Positions 8,279 through 16,159 of a DNA stretch of 64,000 nucleotides are shown here, piece by piece. The stretch comes from an uncultured Paracoccaceae bacterium (GTDB lineage Bacteria; Pseudomonadota; Alphaproteobacteria; Rhodobacterales; Rhodobacteraceae). The translations under genes and the position numbers were made by a program. Location of the stretch: the NCBI GenBank assembly GCA_947503765.1, contig CANNFA010000011.1:1-64000 (forward strand). The letters are read 5' to 3'. Each line of letters opens with the position of its first letter. Positions within the stretch are counted from its first letter, which is position 1. Below the pieces are notes generated by a model. It did no database searches. It was not told where the DNA came from and saw only the letters and a list, made by a program, of their open reading frames with translations.

Positions 8279-9799
8279 TTACTGAAGGTCGCGCATCGCC
8301 AGCGCGCGCTCGATCTCGCGGCGCACCAGCCGGCGCACGTTGCGGGTGATCCGCTCGCCCAGCACGCCCTGCAATTCCTCGCGCACGAAGCCGGCGACCA
8401 TGTCGCGCAGCGCCTCTTCGTCGATCAGGGCCTCTTCCTCGGCGTAAAGGTTGAACCCGTCGTCGTCCTCCTCCTGCGCAGAGGCGGGCGCGTCCGCGGC
8501 AATGGGCGCTTCGCGCGGCTCGGGCCGGTCGGGTTCGGCATCCGCCGCCGGATCGTCGCGGCCGGACTCCCAATCCTCCCAGTCGGTGGCAGCGGGGCCG
8601 TCCAGCGCCTCGGACAAGGCGGCCGAGGCCGCCATCTCCGTCAGCGCGTCCTGCACGGAGCGGGCCGGCTGCGGGTCATCCTCCGCCACCGGGGCGCCCG
8701 GCACCTCTGCGGTCTCGGGCGCGTTCTGCGTTGCATCGTCAGACTCGGCGTGGTCCGGGGTCTCGGCCTGCGCGGAAGCCTCCTGCGAGTCGGCATCCAC
8801 AAGCGCGGCATCCGGGCGGTTCGCATCCGAGTCCGCGGCATCCCTCGACATTTCTTCGGACACGGCTTCGGGTGCCCCGCCCGCGTCCATATCGGCCTGC
8901 GCATCGTCGCCGGCGGCAAGCACGGACGCCTGCGCTGCAACGCTGTCCTCCTCGGCCCCGGCTTCCACACTTTCAATCGCCTCGGGTTCGGTGCTTTCGG
9001 AGACGCCGTCCTCTTCCGCCGCAATCTCCACGGCCTCGGCCGCCGCACCCGCCTCCGCCGCATTCTCCACCGTATCGGCGGCCGCACCCTCCTTCGCCGC
9101 AATCTCGTCGGTCTCCGTGGCCGCACCCGCCTCCGCAGCAATCTCCACCGTCTCGGCGGTCGCATCTTCCGCTGCCGCAATCTCTTCGGTCTCGGGGGGC
9201 GTCCCCTGCTCTGCCGCGACATCCACGGTTTCCGCCGCATCCGCCTCTGGCGCGTTATCGGACTGGCCGGCCGCATCGGTCTCCGGCACATCGCCGCCGG
9301 CCGCCGCCAGGGCAAGCTCGGCTTCCTCGCGTTCCCAGGCTTCGGCGAAATCGGCGCCGGTATCGGCGCTCAGCGGGCGGGTTTCATCGCATTCGCCGGT
9401 TTCGCTGCCATCCGGCTCCCACTCGCCGCCGGATTCGACCAGCGCAGCCTCCAGCCCCGCAATCCGGTCTTTGAGGCTTTGCGAATCGGCCGCCGCGGCA
9501 TCCGCGTCCGGCCCTTCCGGCGCGGCGGTATCACTGTCCCGGCGATCGTCCAGATGCGCGATTTCGGACAGGTCGGGTGCGTCACCGGCTGCGGGCTGCC
9601 ACGCGGCGTCCGGCCCCGGATCGCGTTCCTCGGCATCCGCCTGTTCGGCCACACGCTGCGCGGGGGTCAGGACCAGCCGGTCCTCTTCGGCCGCACGGGT
9701 CCTGCGCTTGCGGCGCAGCGCGTCGGGTTCATCGGAAACGAGGCGGCGGATCGAGGAAAGGACATCCTCGATCTCGGCTTTCGAAACAGGATCGGTCAT
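8279..9799 (-). CDS. Acidic repeat protein with PopZ-like N- and C-terminal motifs
   Basis: This 506-residue protein has three parts. Residues 1-45 contain KAEIEDVLSSIRRLVSDE, close to the short N-terminal helix of PopZ/DUF2497 proteins (EILASIRRIISED). The long middle is extremely rich in Glu, Ala and Ser, and includes six tandem 13-residue repeats. The last 60 residues form a predicted helical unit with ALRDMVAGFVREELQG and NVRRLVRREIERAL, like the oligomerising tail of PopZ. PopZ is a polar scaffold that anchors the chromosome origin in Caulobacter. I infer an analogous self-assembling scaffold here; the weak, low-complexity similarity does not prove it. The ATG at 9799 is preferred to an in-frame TTG six bases upstream. 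It is convergent with cobQ. Confidence 0.6.
   Translation of the reverse strand: MTDPVSKAEIEDVLSSIRRLVSDEPDALRRKRRTRAAEEDRLVLTPAQRVAEQADAEERDPGPDAAWQPAAGDAPDLSEIAHLDDRRDSDTAAPEGPDADAAAADSQSLKDRIAGLEAALVESGGEWEPDGSETGECDETRPLSADTGADFAEAWEREEAELALAAAGGDVPETDAAGQSDNAPEADAAETVDVAAEQGTPPETEEIAAAEDATAETVEIAAEAGAATETDEIAAKEGAAADTVENAAEAGAAAEAVEIAAEEDGVSESTEPEAIESVEAGAEEDSVAAQASVLAAGDDAQADMDAGGAPEAVSEEMSRDAADSDANRPDAALVDADSQEASAQAETPDHAESDDATQNAPETAEVPGAPVAEDDPQPARSVQDALTEMAASAALSEALDGPAATDWEDWESGRDDPAADAEPDRPEPREAPIAADAPASAQEEDDDGFNLYAEEEALIDEEALRDMVAGFVREELQGVLGERITRNVRRLVRREIERALAMRDLQ
8999..9232 (-). repeat. Six tandem 39-bp units encoding a 13-residue acidic repeat
   Basis: Within the PopZ-like gene six consecutive 13-residue units follow the pattern (E/D)(T/A)xE(I/V/N)AA(E/K)xxxxx, for example ETVEIAAEAGAAT, ETDEIAAKEGAAA and DTVENAAEAGAAA. 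The DNA is repeated too, with TCTCCACCG and CGCACCC blocks every 39 bp. Copy number is likely to vary between strains. Confidence 0.85.
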
Positions 9800-9875
9800 G
9801 CGCAATCCATTTGTTTACTGCTCACGGAAAGTGTAGCCGCTCGACTGCTATCACACAACTCTTAGCGCGAGGTTG

Positions 9876-11264
9876 CTATTTCCCGAGGCTTTTGAGGATC
9901 CGATCAAGCTTTTCGCCCTGCGGGCTGACATGACGGGTCGGCGCATGCTTGACGGCATTGTAGTACGCGGCCGGGTCATAGGTCAGGATCCCCAGATCCA
10001 GATGCGTCACCGTCAGCAGCCCCATCGAGGCCAGCAGCGAATAGACCGCGACGAATTGCTGGATCTCGGACTGGATCAGCGAGGCGCGCGCGTCGAGCCA
10101 TTCCTGCTCGGCGTCGAGCACGTCGAGCGTGGTGCGCGCGCCCAGCGTCGCCTCTTCGCGGACCCCCTCATAGGCGACGCGGCTGGCATTGACCTGGCGC
10201 TGGCTGGCGGCGGTGCTGGCGATCGCGACGCGCAGCGCCGACCAGGCATTGGCCACGTCCTGCTTGACCAGAACGACCGCCTGCAACAGTTCCGCCCGGT
10301 CGCCCTCGGCCAGCGCCATCGCCTTGCGCAGCGCCGCGCTGAGCGCGCCGCCCTGGTAGATCGTCTGCCCCATGTTGAGCGTCAGCCGGGTGCTGTCGTT
10401 GAAATCGTCGTCGAAGCCGGTGGTGACACCGCCGGTGATGCGCGGGCGCATGTTGGCGCGAGCGCGGGCGATGTTGATCTCGGCGATGGTCACCTCGCGC
10501 TGGCGCTGGTGGATGCGCGGGTGGTTGCGTACCGCGATGGCGCGCGCCTCGTCCACGGTATCGGCGGTGATCGGCGGCGCGTTGGGCCGCACGAGGTTCT
10601 TGGGATAATGCCCGACGGCGGCCTTGTACGCCTCTCGTGCGACGTTGTAGTCGCCTTCGGCCGCGGCAAGGCCCGACCGGGACGCGGCCAGCCGCGCCTC
10701 GGCCAGCGACACGTCGGTGCGCGTCACCTCGCCGACCTCGAAACGCTCGCGGGCGGCCTGCAATTCGCGGGTGATCAGCCGCACGTTGTTGCGCCGAAGC
10801 TCGACGAAGCGGGCGGCGCGGATCACCTCCATGTAGGCCTGCACGGCGCCCAGAAGCACCTGCTGCTCGACCTGCAGAAGCGCGTCGCGGGTGGCCAGCA
10901 CGCTTTCCTTGGCAGCGTCGATCGCCAGCGGCGTGCGGCCGAAATCGTAGATCGTCATCTGCGCCGTCAGCGACAGCGACGCGCTGAAGCTGCCGGTGAT
11001 CGGCTCGGGCAGGACATAACCGGCGGTGGCCGCCCATTCCAGCACCGGGCGCAAGGCCGACACCGCCGTCGCCACATCCTCGTCGGCGGCGCGCAGCAGG
11101 GCGCGGTTCTGCTCCAGCAGGTTGGAATTGGTGTAGGCGGCGATCAGCGCGTCGGTCAGCGTTTCCGCCCGCGCGGCGGCCGTGCCGGCCAGAAGCGCGG
11201 CCCCCGCCAGCGCGGCGATGGCGGTGCGGCGCAGCCCGGCGATGGCCCTGCCCGCGCCGGTCAC
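9876..11264 (-). CDS. tolC: TolC-family outer-membrane channel protein
   Basis: This 462-residue protein has a signal peptide ([20 protein letters not shown]) and two repeated TolC/OEP domains, each with a long coiled-coil hairpin and beta segments such as [13 protein letters not shown] and [13 protein letters not shown]. The paired pattern and length are typical of the type I secretion/RND outer-membrane channel. The start is a GTG overlapping the PCMT stop (GTGA), the arrangement seen in other alphaproteobacteria with pcm-tolC. No inner-membrane partner is encoded nearby, so it probably serves several export systems. Confidence 0.92.
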   Translation of the reverse strand: MTGAGRAIAGLRRTAIAALAGAALLAGTAAARAETLTDALIAAYTNSNLLEQNRALLRAADEDVATAVSALRPVLEWAATAGYVLPEPITGSFSASLSLTAQMTIYDFGRTPLAIDAAKESVLATRDALLQVEQQVLLGAVQAYMEVIRAARFVELRRNNVRLITRELQAARERFEVGEVTRTDVSLAEARLAASRSGLAAAEGDYNVAREAYKAAVGHYPKNLVRPNAPPITADTVDEARAIAVRNHPRIHQRQREVTIAEINIARARANMRPRITGGVTTGFDDDFNDSTRLTLNMGQTIYQGGALSAALRKAMALAEGDRAELLQAVVLVKQDVANAWSALRVAIASTAASQRQVNASRVAYEGVREEATLGARTTLDVLDAEQEWLDARASLIQSEIQQFVAVYSLLASMGLLTVTHLDLGILTYDPAAYYNAVKHAPTRHVSPQGEKLDRILKSLGK

Positions 11265-11914
11265 AGCACGAACTCCCGTGCGCGCTCGAAGCCGGGCAGC
11301 ACCGGCGCGCCGGTATCGAACGCCCAGCGCCAGCTGATCACGCCATCGGCGCGGATGCCCAGCCGGGCCTGCCCGAAAGTGCCGGTCGCGAAGATGCAGC
11401 AGATCCGCCCGCCATCCTTCAGCTGATCGGTCAGCGCATCGGGCAAATCCTCGACCGCGCCTTCGATCAGGATCGCGTCGTAGGGGCCGTGTTTCGGCGC
11501 CCCGCCGGTCAGCGCGCCGTCCACCACCGCGACGTTGTCCGCCTCGGCCTCGGCAAGCTGTGCCTGCGCCTCGGCCGCCATGTCCGCGTCCGGCTCCAGC
11601 GCGATCACCGCCTCGGCCAGCCGCGCCATGACGGCAGAGCCGTAGCCCAGCCCGGCCCCGACATGCAGCACCAGCTCGTCCGGCTGGATATCCAGCGCCT
11701 CCAGCATCTTGGACAGCGTGCGCGGCGCCAGAACGCAGCGCCCGTCCCCGAGCGGGATGTTGTCGTCGACATAGGCGATCTCGCGCGCATCGTCCGGTAC
11801 GAACCGCTCGCGCGGCACGGCCAGCATGGCCTCGATGATCGGGTATTTGGTAACGTCCGACGGACGGACCTGGCTGTCCACCATCATCCTGCGGCGCATG
11901 GCATAATCGGTCAT
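11261..11914 (-). CDS. Protein-L-isoaspartate O-methyltransferase family protein
   Basis: This 217-residue Rossmann-fold methyltransferase carries the PCMT SAM-binding signature [19 protein letters not shown] and an acidic residue at the end of strand 2 ([10 protein letters not shown]). It starts [20 protein letters not shown], as in the alphaproteobacterial PCMT branch paired with tolC. Members of that branch are shorter and diverge from true Pcm, so repair of isoaspartate is a family-level inference. It is the first gene of a two-gene operon with the downstream TolC gene. Confidence 0.85.
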   Translation of the reverse strand: MTDYAMRRRMMVDSQVRPSDVTKYPIIEAMLAVPRERFVPDDAREIAYVDDNIPLGDGRCVLAPRTLSKMLEALDIQPDELVLHVGAGLGYGSAVMARLAEAVIALEPDADMAAEAQAQLAEAEADNVAVVDGALTGGAPKHGPYDAILIEGAVEDLPDALTDQLKDGGRICCIFATGTFGQARLGIRADGVISWRWAFDTGAPVLPGFERAREFVL

Positions 11915-12375
11915 GGAAGCGAACTCTTCGGTCTGGTTTCCCGTTGGTGATGCCACAAAGCCCGCGGGCGGACAACGGCCCGCGATGCCGCGCCGCCGGC
12001 AGGGCGCGATTGGCCGCAGCGTCCAGGCCGGGGCCGCGGCGGGGCCGTGCATGGCGGCCCGATCGCGGGGCCGTCTGTAAACAAGGGGTTGCGCCCCCGC
12101 GCGCCATGGGGCCGCCGAATTCGGGGGGCCTGGTCCGGGCGTGATCGCCCGGCCACACCCCGCCCCTCGCGGCGCTGCCCCGCCCCGCCGGCCGCACGGT
12201 ATCCCCGGCCCCGATTCGGCCTCGCCCTGTGCGCTTGCCGAACATGCCGCCCGCCGAGCGCCCGTGCATCCGCCCCCCGCAAACCGGCCTTGCATCCGCC
12301 CCCCGCAAACCGGCCTTGCACCCGCTCCCCGGTTCGGATACTTGAACGCGATACACCACCTAGGCGAGTTGGCAA
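11915..12375. other. Non-coding GC-rich spacer with a 26-bp tandem repeat
   Basis: No gene is supported between the PCMT start and tRNA-Cys. The notable feature is a direct repeat of TGCATCCGCC-CCCCGCAAAC-CGGCCT: two full 26-bp units (12265-12290, 12291-12316) and a degenerate third (12317-12332). Just before the tRNA, the first 11 bases of the tRNA (GGCGAGTTGGC) also occur at 12363-12373. Confidence 0.6.
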
Positions 12376-12449
12376 GGCGAGTTGGCGGAGTGGTGACGCA
12401 GCGGATTGCAAATCCGTGTACACCGGTTCGATTCCGGTACTCGCCTCCA
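12376..12449 (+). tRNA. tRNA-Cys(GCA)
   Basis: The sequence folds as a complete tRNA: acceptor GGCGAGT paired with ACTCGCC, anticodon GCA in the loop ATTGCAAAT, T-loop TTCGATTCC and an encoded CCA at 12447-12449. Its 3' part from 12403 is also the left attachment site of the integrated element; the element restores an intact tRNA on integration. Confidence 0.96.
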
Positions 12450-12450
12450 A
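12403..12450 (+). repeat. attL: Left attachment site (48-bp direct repeat in tRNA-Cys)
   Basis: Forty-eight bases from GGATTGCAAATCC to the tRNA CCA plus one A are identical to 23441-23488. They cover the anticodon arm, variable loop, T arm and acceptor 3' strand. This is the classical target of tyrosine recombinases, and the integrase gene begins its coding end 68 bp away. Confidence 0.93.
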
Positions 12451-12510
12451 TATTTTCAATGACTTGCGTCATGTCACTCTCTCCTTTGCTCGATTTTTGA
12501 AACAGGCGTC

Positions 12511-12528
12511 GAAACTTTCACGTTCTGT
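12511..12528 (+). promoter_or_regulatory. Candidate integrase arm-type site, left end
   Basis: GAAACTTTCACGTTCTGT lies 61 bp inside attL and matches 16 of 18 bases of GAAACTTTCGCGTTCCGT at 23362-23379, inside attR, in the same orientation. Paired short repeats near each attachment site are what tyrosine recombinases use as arm sites. The left copy overlaps the integrase stop codon. Confidence 0.4.
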
Positions 12529-13549
12529 CCTTGTTCTGTTCGAAGCGATTTCGCGCGTCCTGCGCGCGTGTCGCCAATTCTCGTTGGCGGATCGGGCCGC
12601 CATACTTTTTCAGCATCTCGACGCCTGAGTGGCCCGTGACGGCCTTGACCATCTCGTCATCGCAACCGGCCAAATAGAGTTCGATAGTCGCATTCTTTCT
12701 CAGGCCATGCGTGACGTATTTTTCAGCCTCGGGATGCTCCATCTTCGCCTTCACCTTGCGCATCTCGTGCGCGATGTTGTGATAGCGCGAGGGCCGCCCC
12801 GCCTTATCCGTGATGACCGTCAAGCCCTTTTTCTCAACGGTCCCCAGATACGCTCTCAGACGTTCTGTCAGCGGTATCCACATCGGCTTGTCGGTTTTGC
12901 CTTGCGTGAAGTCATAGGCACCATCTTTGATATGGCCCCAGCGCATCTCCACGATATCGCCGATCCGCTGGCCGGTTCCGAGGCACAATTCATAAACCAG
13001 ACGGGCACGAGGGGTTGCGACCTTCTCAAATTCAGCCCGCACATCATCTGGCCAAGGCTCCCACCCCTCGCCTTTCTGTTTGAATAGCGGAATGCCTTTG
13101 GCCGGATTGCCATGCTCTTTTTTCAGAAAGCCTATAAGGCGAGCGTGGTTCATTAGGATCACCATCACCTGCACGAGGTAATTGGCCTGCCGCCAACGGT
13201 CCGCGTTCGCGCGGTGAAGTTCGTAGATGTGCTGCGTCTCGATTTTCTGAGGATCTTTGGAGCCCCAGATTGAGCGAATATGCTCAATGTACTTTCGATA
13301 ATCGGCTTGGGTCCGGGGCTTTAATTTCTTGTAAGCGTCACTCTCAAAATAGCTGAGGATCAGCGCCTCAAAATTGCGTTTCACCGGCGCGGGCGCTGGC
13401 CTGCCCTTCAAGAGTCGGTTGTAGTGATCCCAAAACTCAGGCGATCCGGGCTCTTCTTTCATCATCACAGACATGCCGCGTGAGCGCCTTATAAACCGGA
13501 CGTATCCACGATCAGCATAGACGTATTTCGGCAGAATCTTTTTCGTCAT
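12518..13549 (-). CDS. int: Tyrosine recombinase (phage-type integrase)
   Basis: This 343-residue protein has an N-terminal SAM-like core-binding domain (about 60-165) and a C-terminal catalytic domain. The catalytic set is visible: Arg in GTGQRIGDIVEM, Lys in QGKTDKPMWIPL, His-x-x-Arg in VTHGLRKNA, His in TGHSGVEM and the nucleophile Tyr in LKKYGGP. It lies against attL and is read towards it, as expected for an element integrated in a tRNA 3' end. Its start overlaps the upstream 63-residue gene by 4 bp. No excisionase was recognised; the MerR-like regulator or a small protein could do that job. Confidence 0.95.
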   Translation of the reverse strand: MTKKILPKYVYADRGYVRFIRRSRGMSVMMKEEPGSPEFWDHYNRLLKGRPAPAPVKRNFEALILSYFESDAYKKLKPRTQADYRKYIEHIRSIWGSKDPQKIETQHIYELHRANADRWRQANYLVQVMVILMNHARLIGFLKKEHGNPAKGIPLFKQKGEGWEPWPDDVRAEFEKVATPRARLVYELCLGTGQRIGDIVEMRWGHIKDGAYDFTQGKTDKPMWIPLTERLRAYLGTVEKKGLTVITDKAGRPSRYHNIAHEMRKVKAKMEHPEAEKYVTHGLRKNATIELYLAGCDDEMVKAVTGHSGVEMLKKYGGPIRQRELATRAQDARNRFEQNKDRT

Positions 13550-13737
13550 TCGCCCATCCGCAAATCAGAATTCAAAAAATCATCGTCGTCGTCGCGATCC
13601 GTCATCCCCACATCAACGGTGACGCGCCCATCCGGGCTCATCTCGAATTTGGCACGCGCCCAGCCCGCCTCACGCGCTTCCCTTAGAAGCGCGGCCATCG
13701 TCTGACGTGCGATGGTTTGAGGGCTGGACGCGGCCAT
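13546..13737 (-). CDS. Small element protein upstream of integrase
   Basis: This 63-residue acidic protein starts with a helix (SPQTIARQTMAALLREAREA) and continues AKFEMSPDGRVTVDVGM, ending with a run of five Asp. It overlaps the integrase start as ATGA, so it is co-translated with it. It has no recognised domain; its size and position would fit a recombination accessory factor, but that is speculation. The start is the ATG six bases downstream of the DUF2190 gene's stop. Confidence 0.6.
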   Translation of the reverse strand: MAASSPQTIARQTMAALLREAREAGWARAKFEMSPDGRVTVDVGMTDRDDDDDFLNSDLRMGE

Positions 13738-13742
13738 CGTTC

Positions 13743-14054
13743 TCAGCCGATGCGCACACGCGCGGTCGGATCGTCGGCAGCCGCGTCTACGACTACCACA
13801 CCGATTTTCGGCCCGGCATCAAGAGCCGTAACCTCGCCGCCGGACACCTCGACCTCAGCCCCGAGGGACAGGATTTCGGCGCCCGCCTTGGGCAGGTCGA
13901 ACACACCGCGCAGGGCAAGGGACACATCATCACCCGCCCCTGCATCCGTGGCAGCAACGCCGATCAACGCGCCGATCGTTACGACGTCGCCCGACTTGAT
14001 CGGACCGGGTGCCGGGATGGTCACGCCGTCGCCCGGTTGCACATAGTTCCGCAT
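13743..14054 (-). CDS. DUF2190-family capsid decoration-like protein
   Basis: This 103-residue beta-rich protein starts MRNYVQPGDGVTIPAPGPIK and contains SGDVVTIGALIGVAATD and SLALRGVFDLPKAGAEI, the DUF2190 pattern. In phages such genes sit beside the major capsid gene and encode small decoration or cement proteins on the head surface. Here it follows the connector gene, two genes after the capsid gene, separated from the connector by one base. Function is inferred from family and position. Confidence 0.82.
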   Translation of the reverse strand: MRNYVQPGDGVTIPAPGPIKSGDVVTIGALIGVAATDAGAGDDVSLALRGVFDLPKAGAEILSLGAEVEVSGGEVTALDAGPKIGVVVVDAAADDPTARVRIG

Positions 14055-14055
14055 T

Positions 14056-14319
14056 TCAAACACCTTTCGATGTAGCTGGATAGAAGGTCCGGCGGCGCGC
14101 CGCGTGCGCGCCGCCACAGGCGGCCTCAGCCGCCGCAATTTCCCGGTCGAGGCGAGGCAGGTCGGCAGCACCGTAGCGAACTTGTCGCCGCACGCCGTTA
14201 CCGGCCTCGCTCTCGAACTCGACCACCCCGCCCCCTGTGATGACCTCATCCCGAAGGCCACGCAGAGCGACAGCGCGGGCGCAGGGATCATCGGTTAGGC
14301 TAGGTATAGGGTGAGCCAT
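14056..14319 (-). CDS. gpW-like head-tail connector protein
   Basis: This 87-residue protein has ALRGLRDEVITGGGVVEFE followed by RRQVRYGAADLPRLDREIA, the gpW/head-to-tail joining pattern (helix, two-strand hairpin with VEF, second helix with L-x-x-L-x-x-E-I). gpW closes the DNA-filled lambda head and builds the platform for the tail. It begins just after the capsid fusion stop (TGATATG). In an element without tail genes, this connector would be the interface that accepts a helper phage tail. Confidence 0.7.
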   Translation of the reverse strand: MAHPIPSLTDDPCARAVALRGLRDEVITGGGVVEFESEAGNGVRRQVRYGAADLPRLDREIAAAEAACGGAHAARRRTFYPATSKGV

Positions 14320-14320
14320 A

Positions 14321-16159
14321 TCAGGCCACCTCAACGCGCTGAGCACCACGCCAATCGAGCCATCCAGCCCCAAAGTCGAGGAACGCGCGGAAGGACAGAC
14401 CCAACGTGTTCCATTGCTCTTGGCGCTGAATCTGCACACCTTGCGCTGCCGAAAGATAGGCATACGAAAGCGCGGCGAGACGGGCCGGATCGGCGAAGAC
14501 GAACCACTCGCCATCAGCCAGCCGGGGCTCGACCAGAAGCGTCAAATCGCGCGCAGCGACGTTGGCATCCTCGGTCTTTGCCGGGGTGATCGCGGCGAGT
14601 AGCTTTTCGGCTGTGGTTTCCAGTTCCGGCGGAACCACCAGAAACTTGGGCGCGACCGCGATAGGCTGGCCGCCGATACCTTTGCGCTTTCGCATTGCAA
14701 GGCGCGCTGCCGAAAGGCCAGCCTCATCCAGCGCACCATTGGCGGTATTGCCCCGGCCCGCGTCGAATACCGCCGTGCCGTCCGAAAGGTTGGGATTGGC
14801 GGTAACGAGGTCAACGAGAATCGAGGCTTCGGTCTGCGCCGCCGCCTCGCCAAGCGCGGCGGTCATATCGCCCAGAAGGCCCAGATCGTCATTCACCAGC
14901 AATTCGCGCGACACGTTCAAGGCGCGCGCGAAGGTGTTAAGACGCATGGTCTCGCCAGCCTCACCCCGCGAGGTGTGATTGATCTCCCCATTTTCGGCCA
15001 ACGGTTCAAGCTGCCCAGCCTCGCCAACGCGGATGGCCGCTGAGGGTTTGAAGTTGGGTAGCGTCCGCTGACGGCAGACCCGCTTGAGAGGACTTTCAGC
15101 GGCTTGATACGAGGCCAACGCCACGTTGGTGGCCGCGTTGCTGACAACGAGCGGGAAGTCCGAAGTCGTATGCGCCGCGCGCTGGAAAATCTCATCGGCG
15201 CTTAGGCCCGCCACTGTCTGCCCGGATCGCGTCAGGGCGTCGGTTGCAAGGTCGCGCAGGCTCATGTTGACGAATTGGCGCGAGTGCTCGGCCAGTTCGC
15301 CACCCTGCATCCGATACACCAGAGCATCGGCCTGGCGTTGCTGGATCACCGCCGGATCATCGCCGCCACCGCCATGCACGCGGATACGCGGCGCTTGGCG
15401 TGAGCGTTCGTTGATCGCGTCGAGGATCGCGGCGCGCGCCTCGGTCGTGGTGGCGTTCTGGTCGATCAGATCGTCAGCCACTTCGGAATCGAGGCCGTTC
15501 TGGCGCACGAGCAAACGGATTTCGGTCCGGCGCTCACGTTCGGCATCCTGCCGTGTTTGACCCTGCCCGTCATTGGGCGGGTTTTGCCGGGTCTGCCCGG
15601 TATCTTCTTCGATGGTTTCGGGGTCCATCCCGGCACCTCCATGCTCGCCCTGCCGCAGTCGCGCCGATGGATCGGCGGGATTTGAGGTGAGGGTGATTTC
15701 GGTTAACCGCCAAACGGCGGGCGATTTTGTTCTAATGTCCTGACCTGTCCGGGCCGTGCGCCAGCTTTGCACGGCATAGCCAATGGAAACGCCGCTAAGC
15801 GATCCATCCGCAATTCGTTCTCTCGCCCATTCCGCATCTGCGGCGGCGGTGATCCGCAGGCGCGCCATGACCTTCTCGCCGTCGCGCCAAACCTTCTCGA
15901 CCCGGCCCAATACATGGCGGCCCGAGTCGGTGCGGTGGCTGTCGATCACGGCCAGACCCTCAGCGCCGCGCAGGTCGAGCGTGGCCGCGTCGAGGATTTC
16001 GAGGAAGGGGCCTTGAGCGTCCATCCGGCGCACGGGTGTGGGCGTTGCGATAACCGCCTCGACCGTCCGCGCCTGAGCGTCCCATGTCGAGGGACGGGTT
16101 TGCGCGGTGCGCTGCATGGCGGCACCCGCCGGGGCCTCTCGTGTCAAATAGTCAAGCAT
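14321..16159 (-). CDS. Prohead protease/major capsid protein fusion
   Basis: The 612 residues combine two head proteins. Residues 1-175 are a prohead protease of the HK97/U35 type, with the catalytic His in VIDSHRTDSGRHVLG and Ser in DGSLSGVSIGYAV. Residues 180-290 are a Gln/Arg/Glu-rich, probably coiled-coil linker (GQTRQDAERERRTEIRLLV) that can serve as scaffold. Residues 300-612 are an HK97-fold major capsid domain (Mu gpT-like), with LPNFKPSAAIRVGEAGQLEP and RALNVSRELLVNDDLG. Such fusions are known in phages and self-process during maturation. Its start overlaps the portal stop by 8 bp. Confidence 0.88.
   Translation of the reverse strand: MLDYLTREAPAGAAMQRTAQTRPSTWDAQARTVEAVIATPTPVRRMDAQGPFLEILDAATLDLRGAEGLAVIDSHRTDSGRHVLGRVEKVWRDGEKVMARLRITAAADAEWARERIADGSLSGVSIGYAVQSWRTARTGQDIRTKSPAVWRLTEITLTSNPADPSARLRQGEHGGAGMDPETIEEDTGQTRQNPPNDGQGQTRQDAERERRTEIRLLVRQNGLDSEVADDLIDQNATTTEARAAILDAINERSRQAPRIRVHGGGGDDPAVIQQRQADALVYRMQGGELAEHSRQFVNMSLRDLATDALTRSGQTVAGLSADEIFQRAAHTTSDFPLVVSNAATNVALASYQAAESPLKRVCRQRTLPNFKPSAAIRVGEAGQLEPLAENGEINHTSRGEAGETMRLNTFARALNVSRELLVNDDLGLLGDMTAALGEAAAQTEASILVDLVTANPNLSDGTAVFDAGRGNTANGALDEAGLSAARLAMRKRKGIGGQPIAVAPKFLVVPPELETTAEKLLAAITPAKTEDANVAARDLTLLVEPRLADGEWFVFADPARLAALSYAYLSAAQGVQIQRQEQWNTLGLSFRAFLDFGAGWLDWRGAQRVEVA

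Noticed and set aside
8999-9232. The 39-bp periodic repeats as a CRISPR array
   Set aside because: The repeats are directly adjacent without unique spacers and encode a continuous 13-residue protein repeat.
8451-9836. A Ser/Ala-rich 461-codon frame on the plus strand
   Set aside because: It is the antisense of the repeat-rich PopZ-like gene; its low-complexity Ser/Ala composition is a by-product of the Glu/Ala codons on the other strand.
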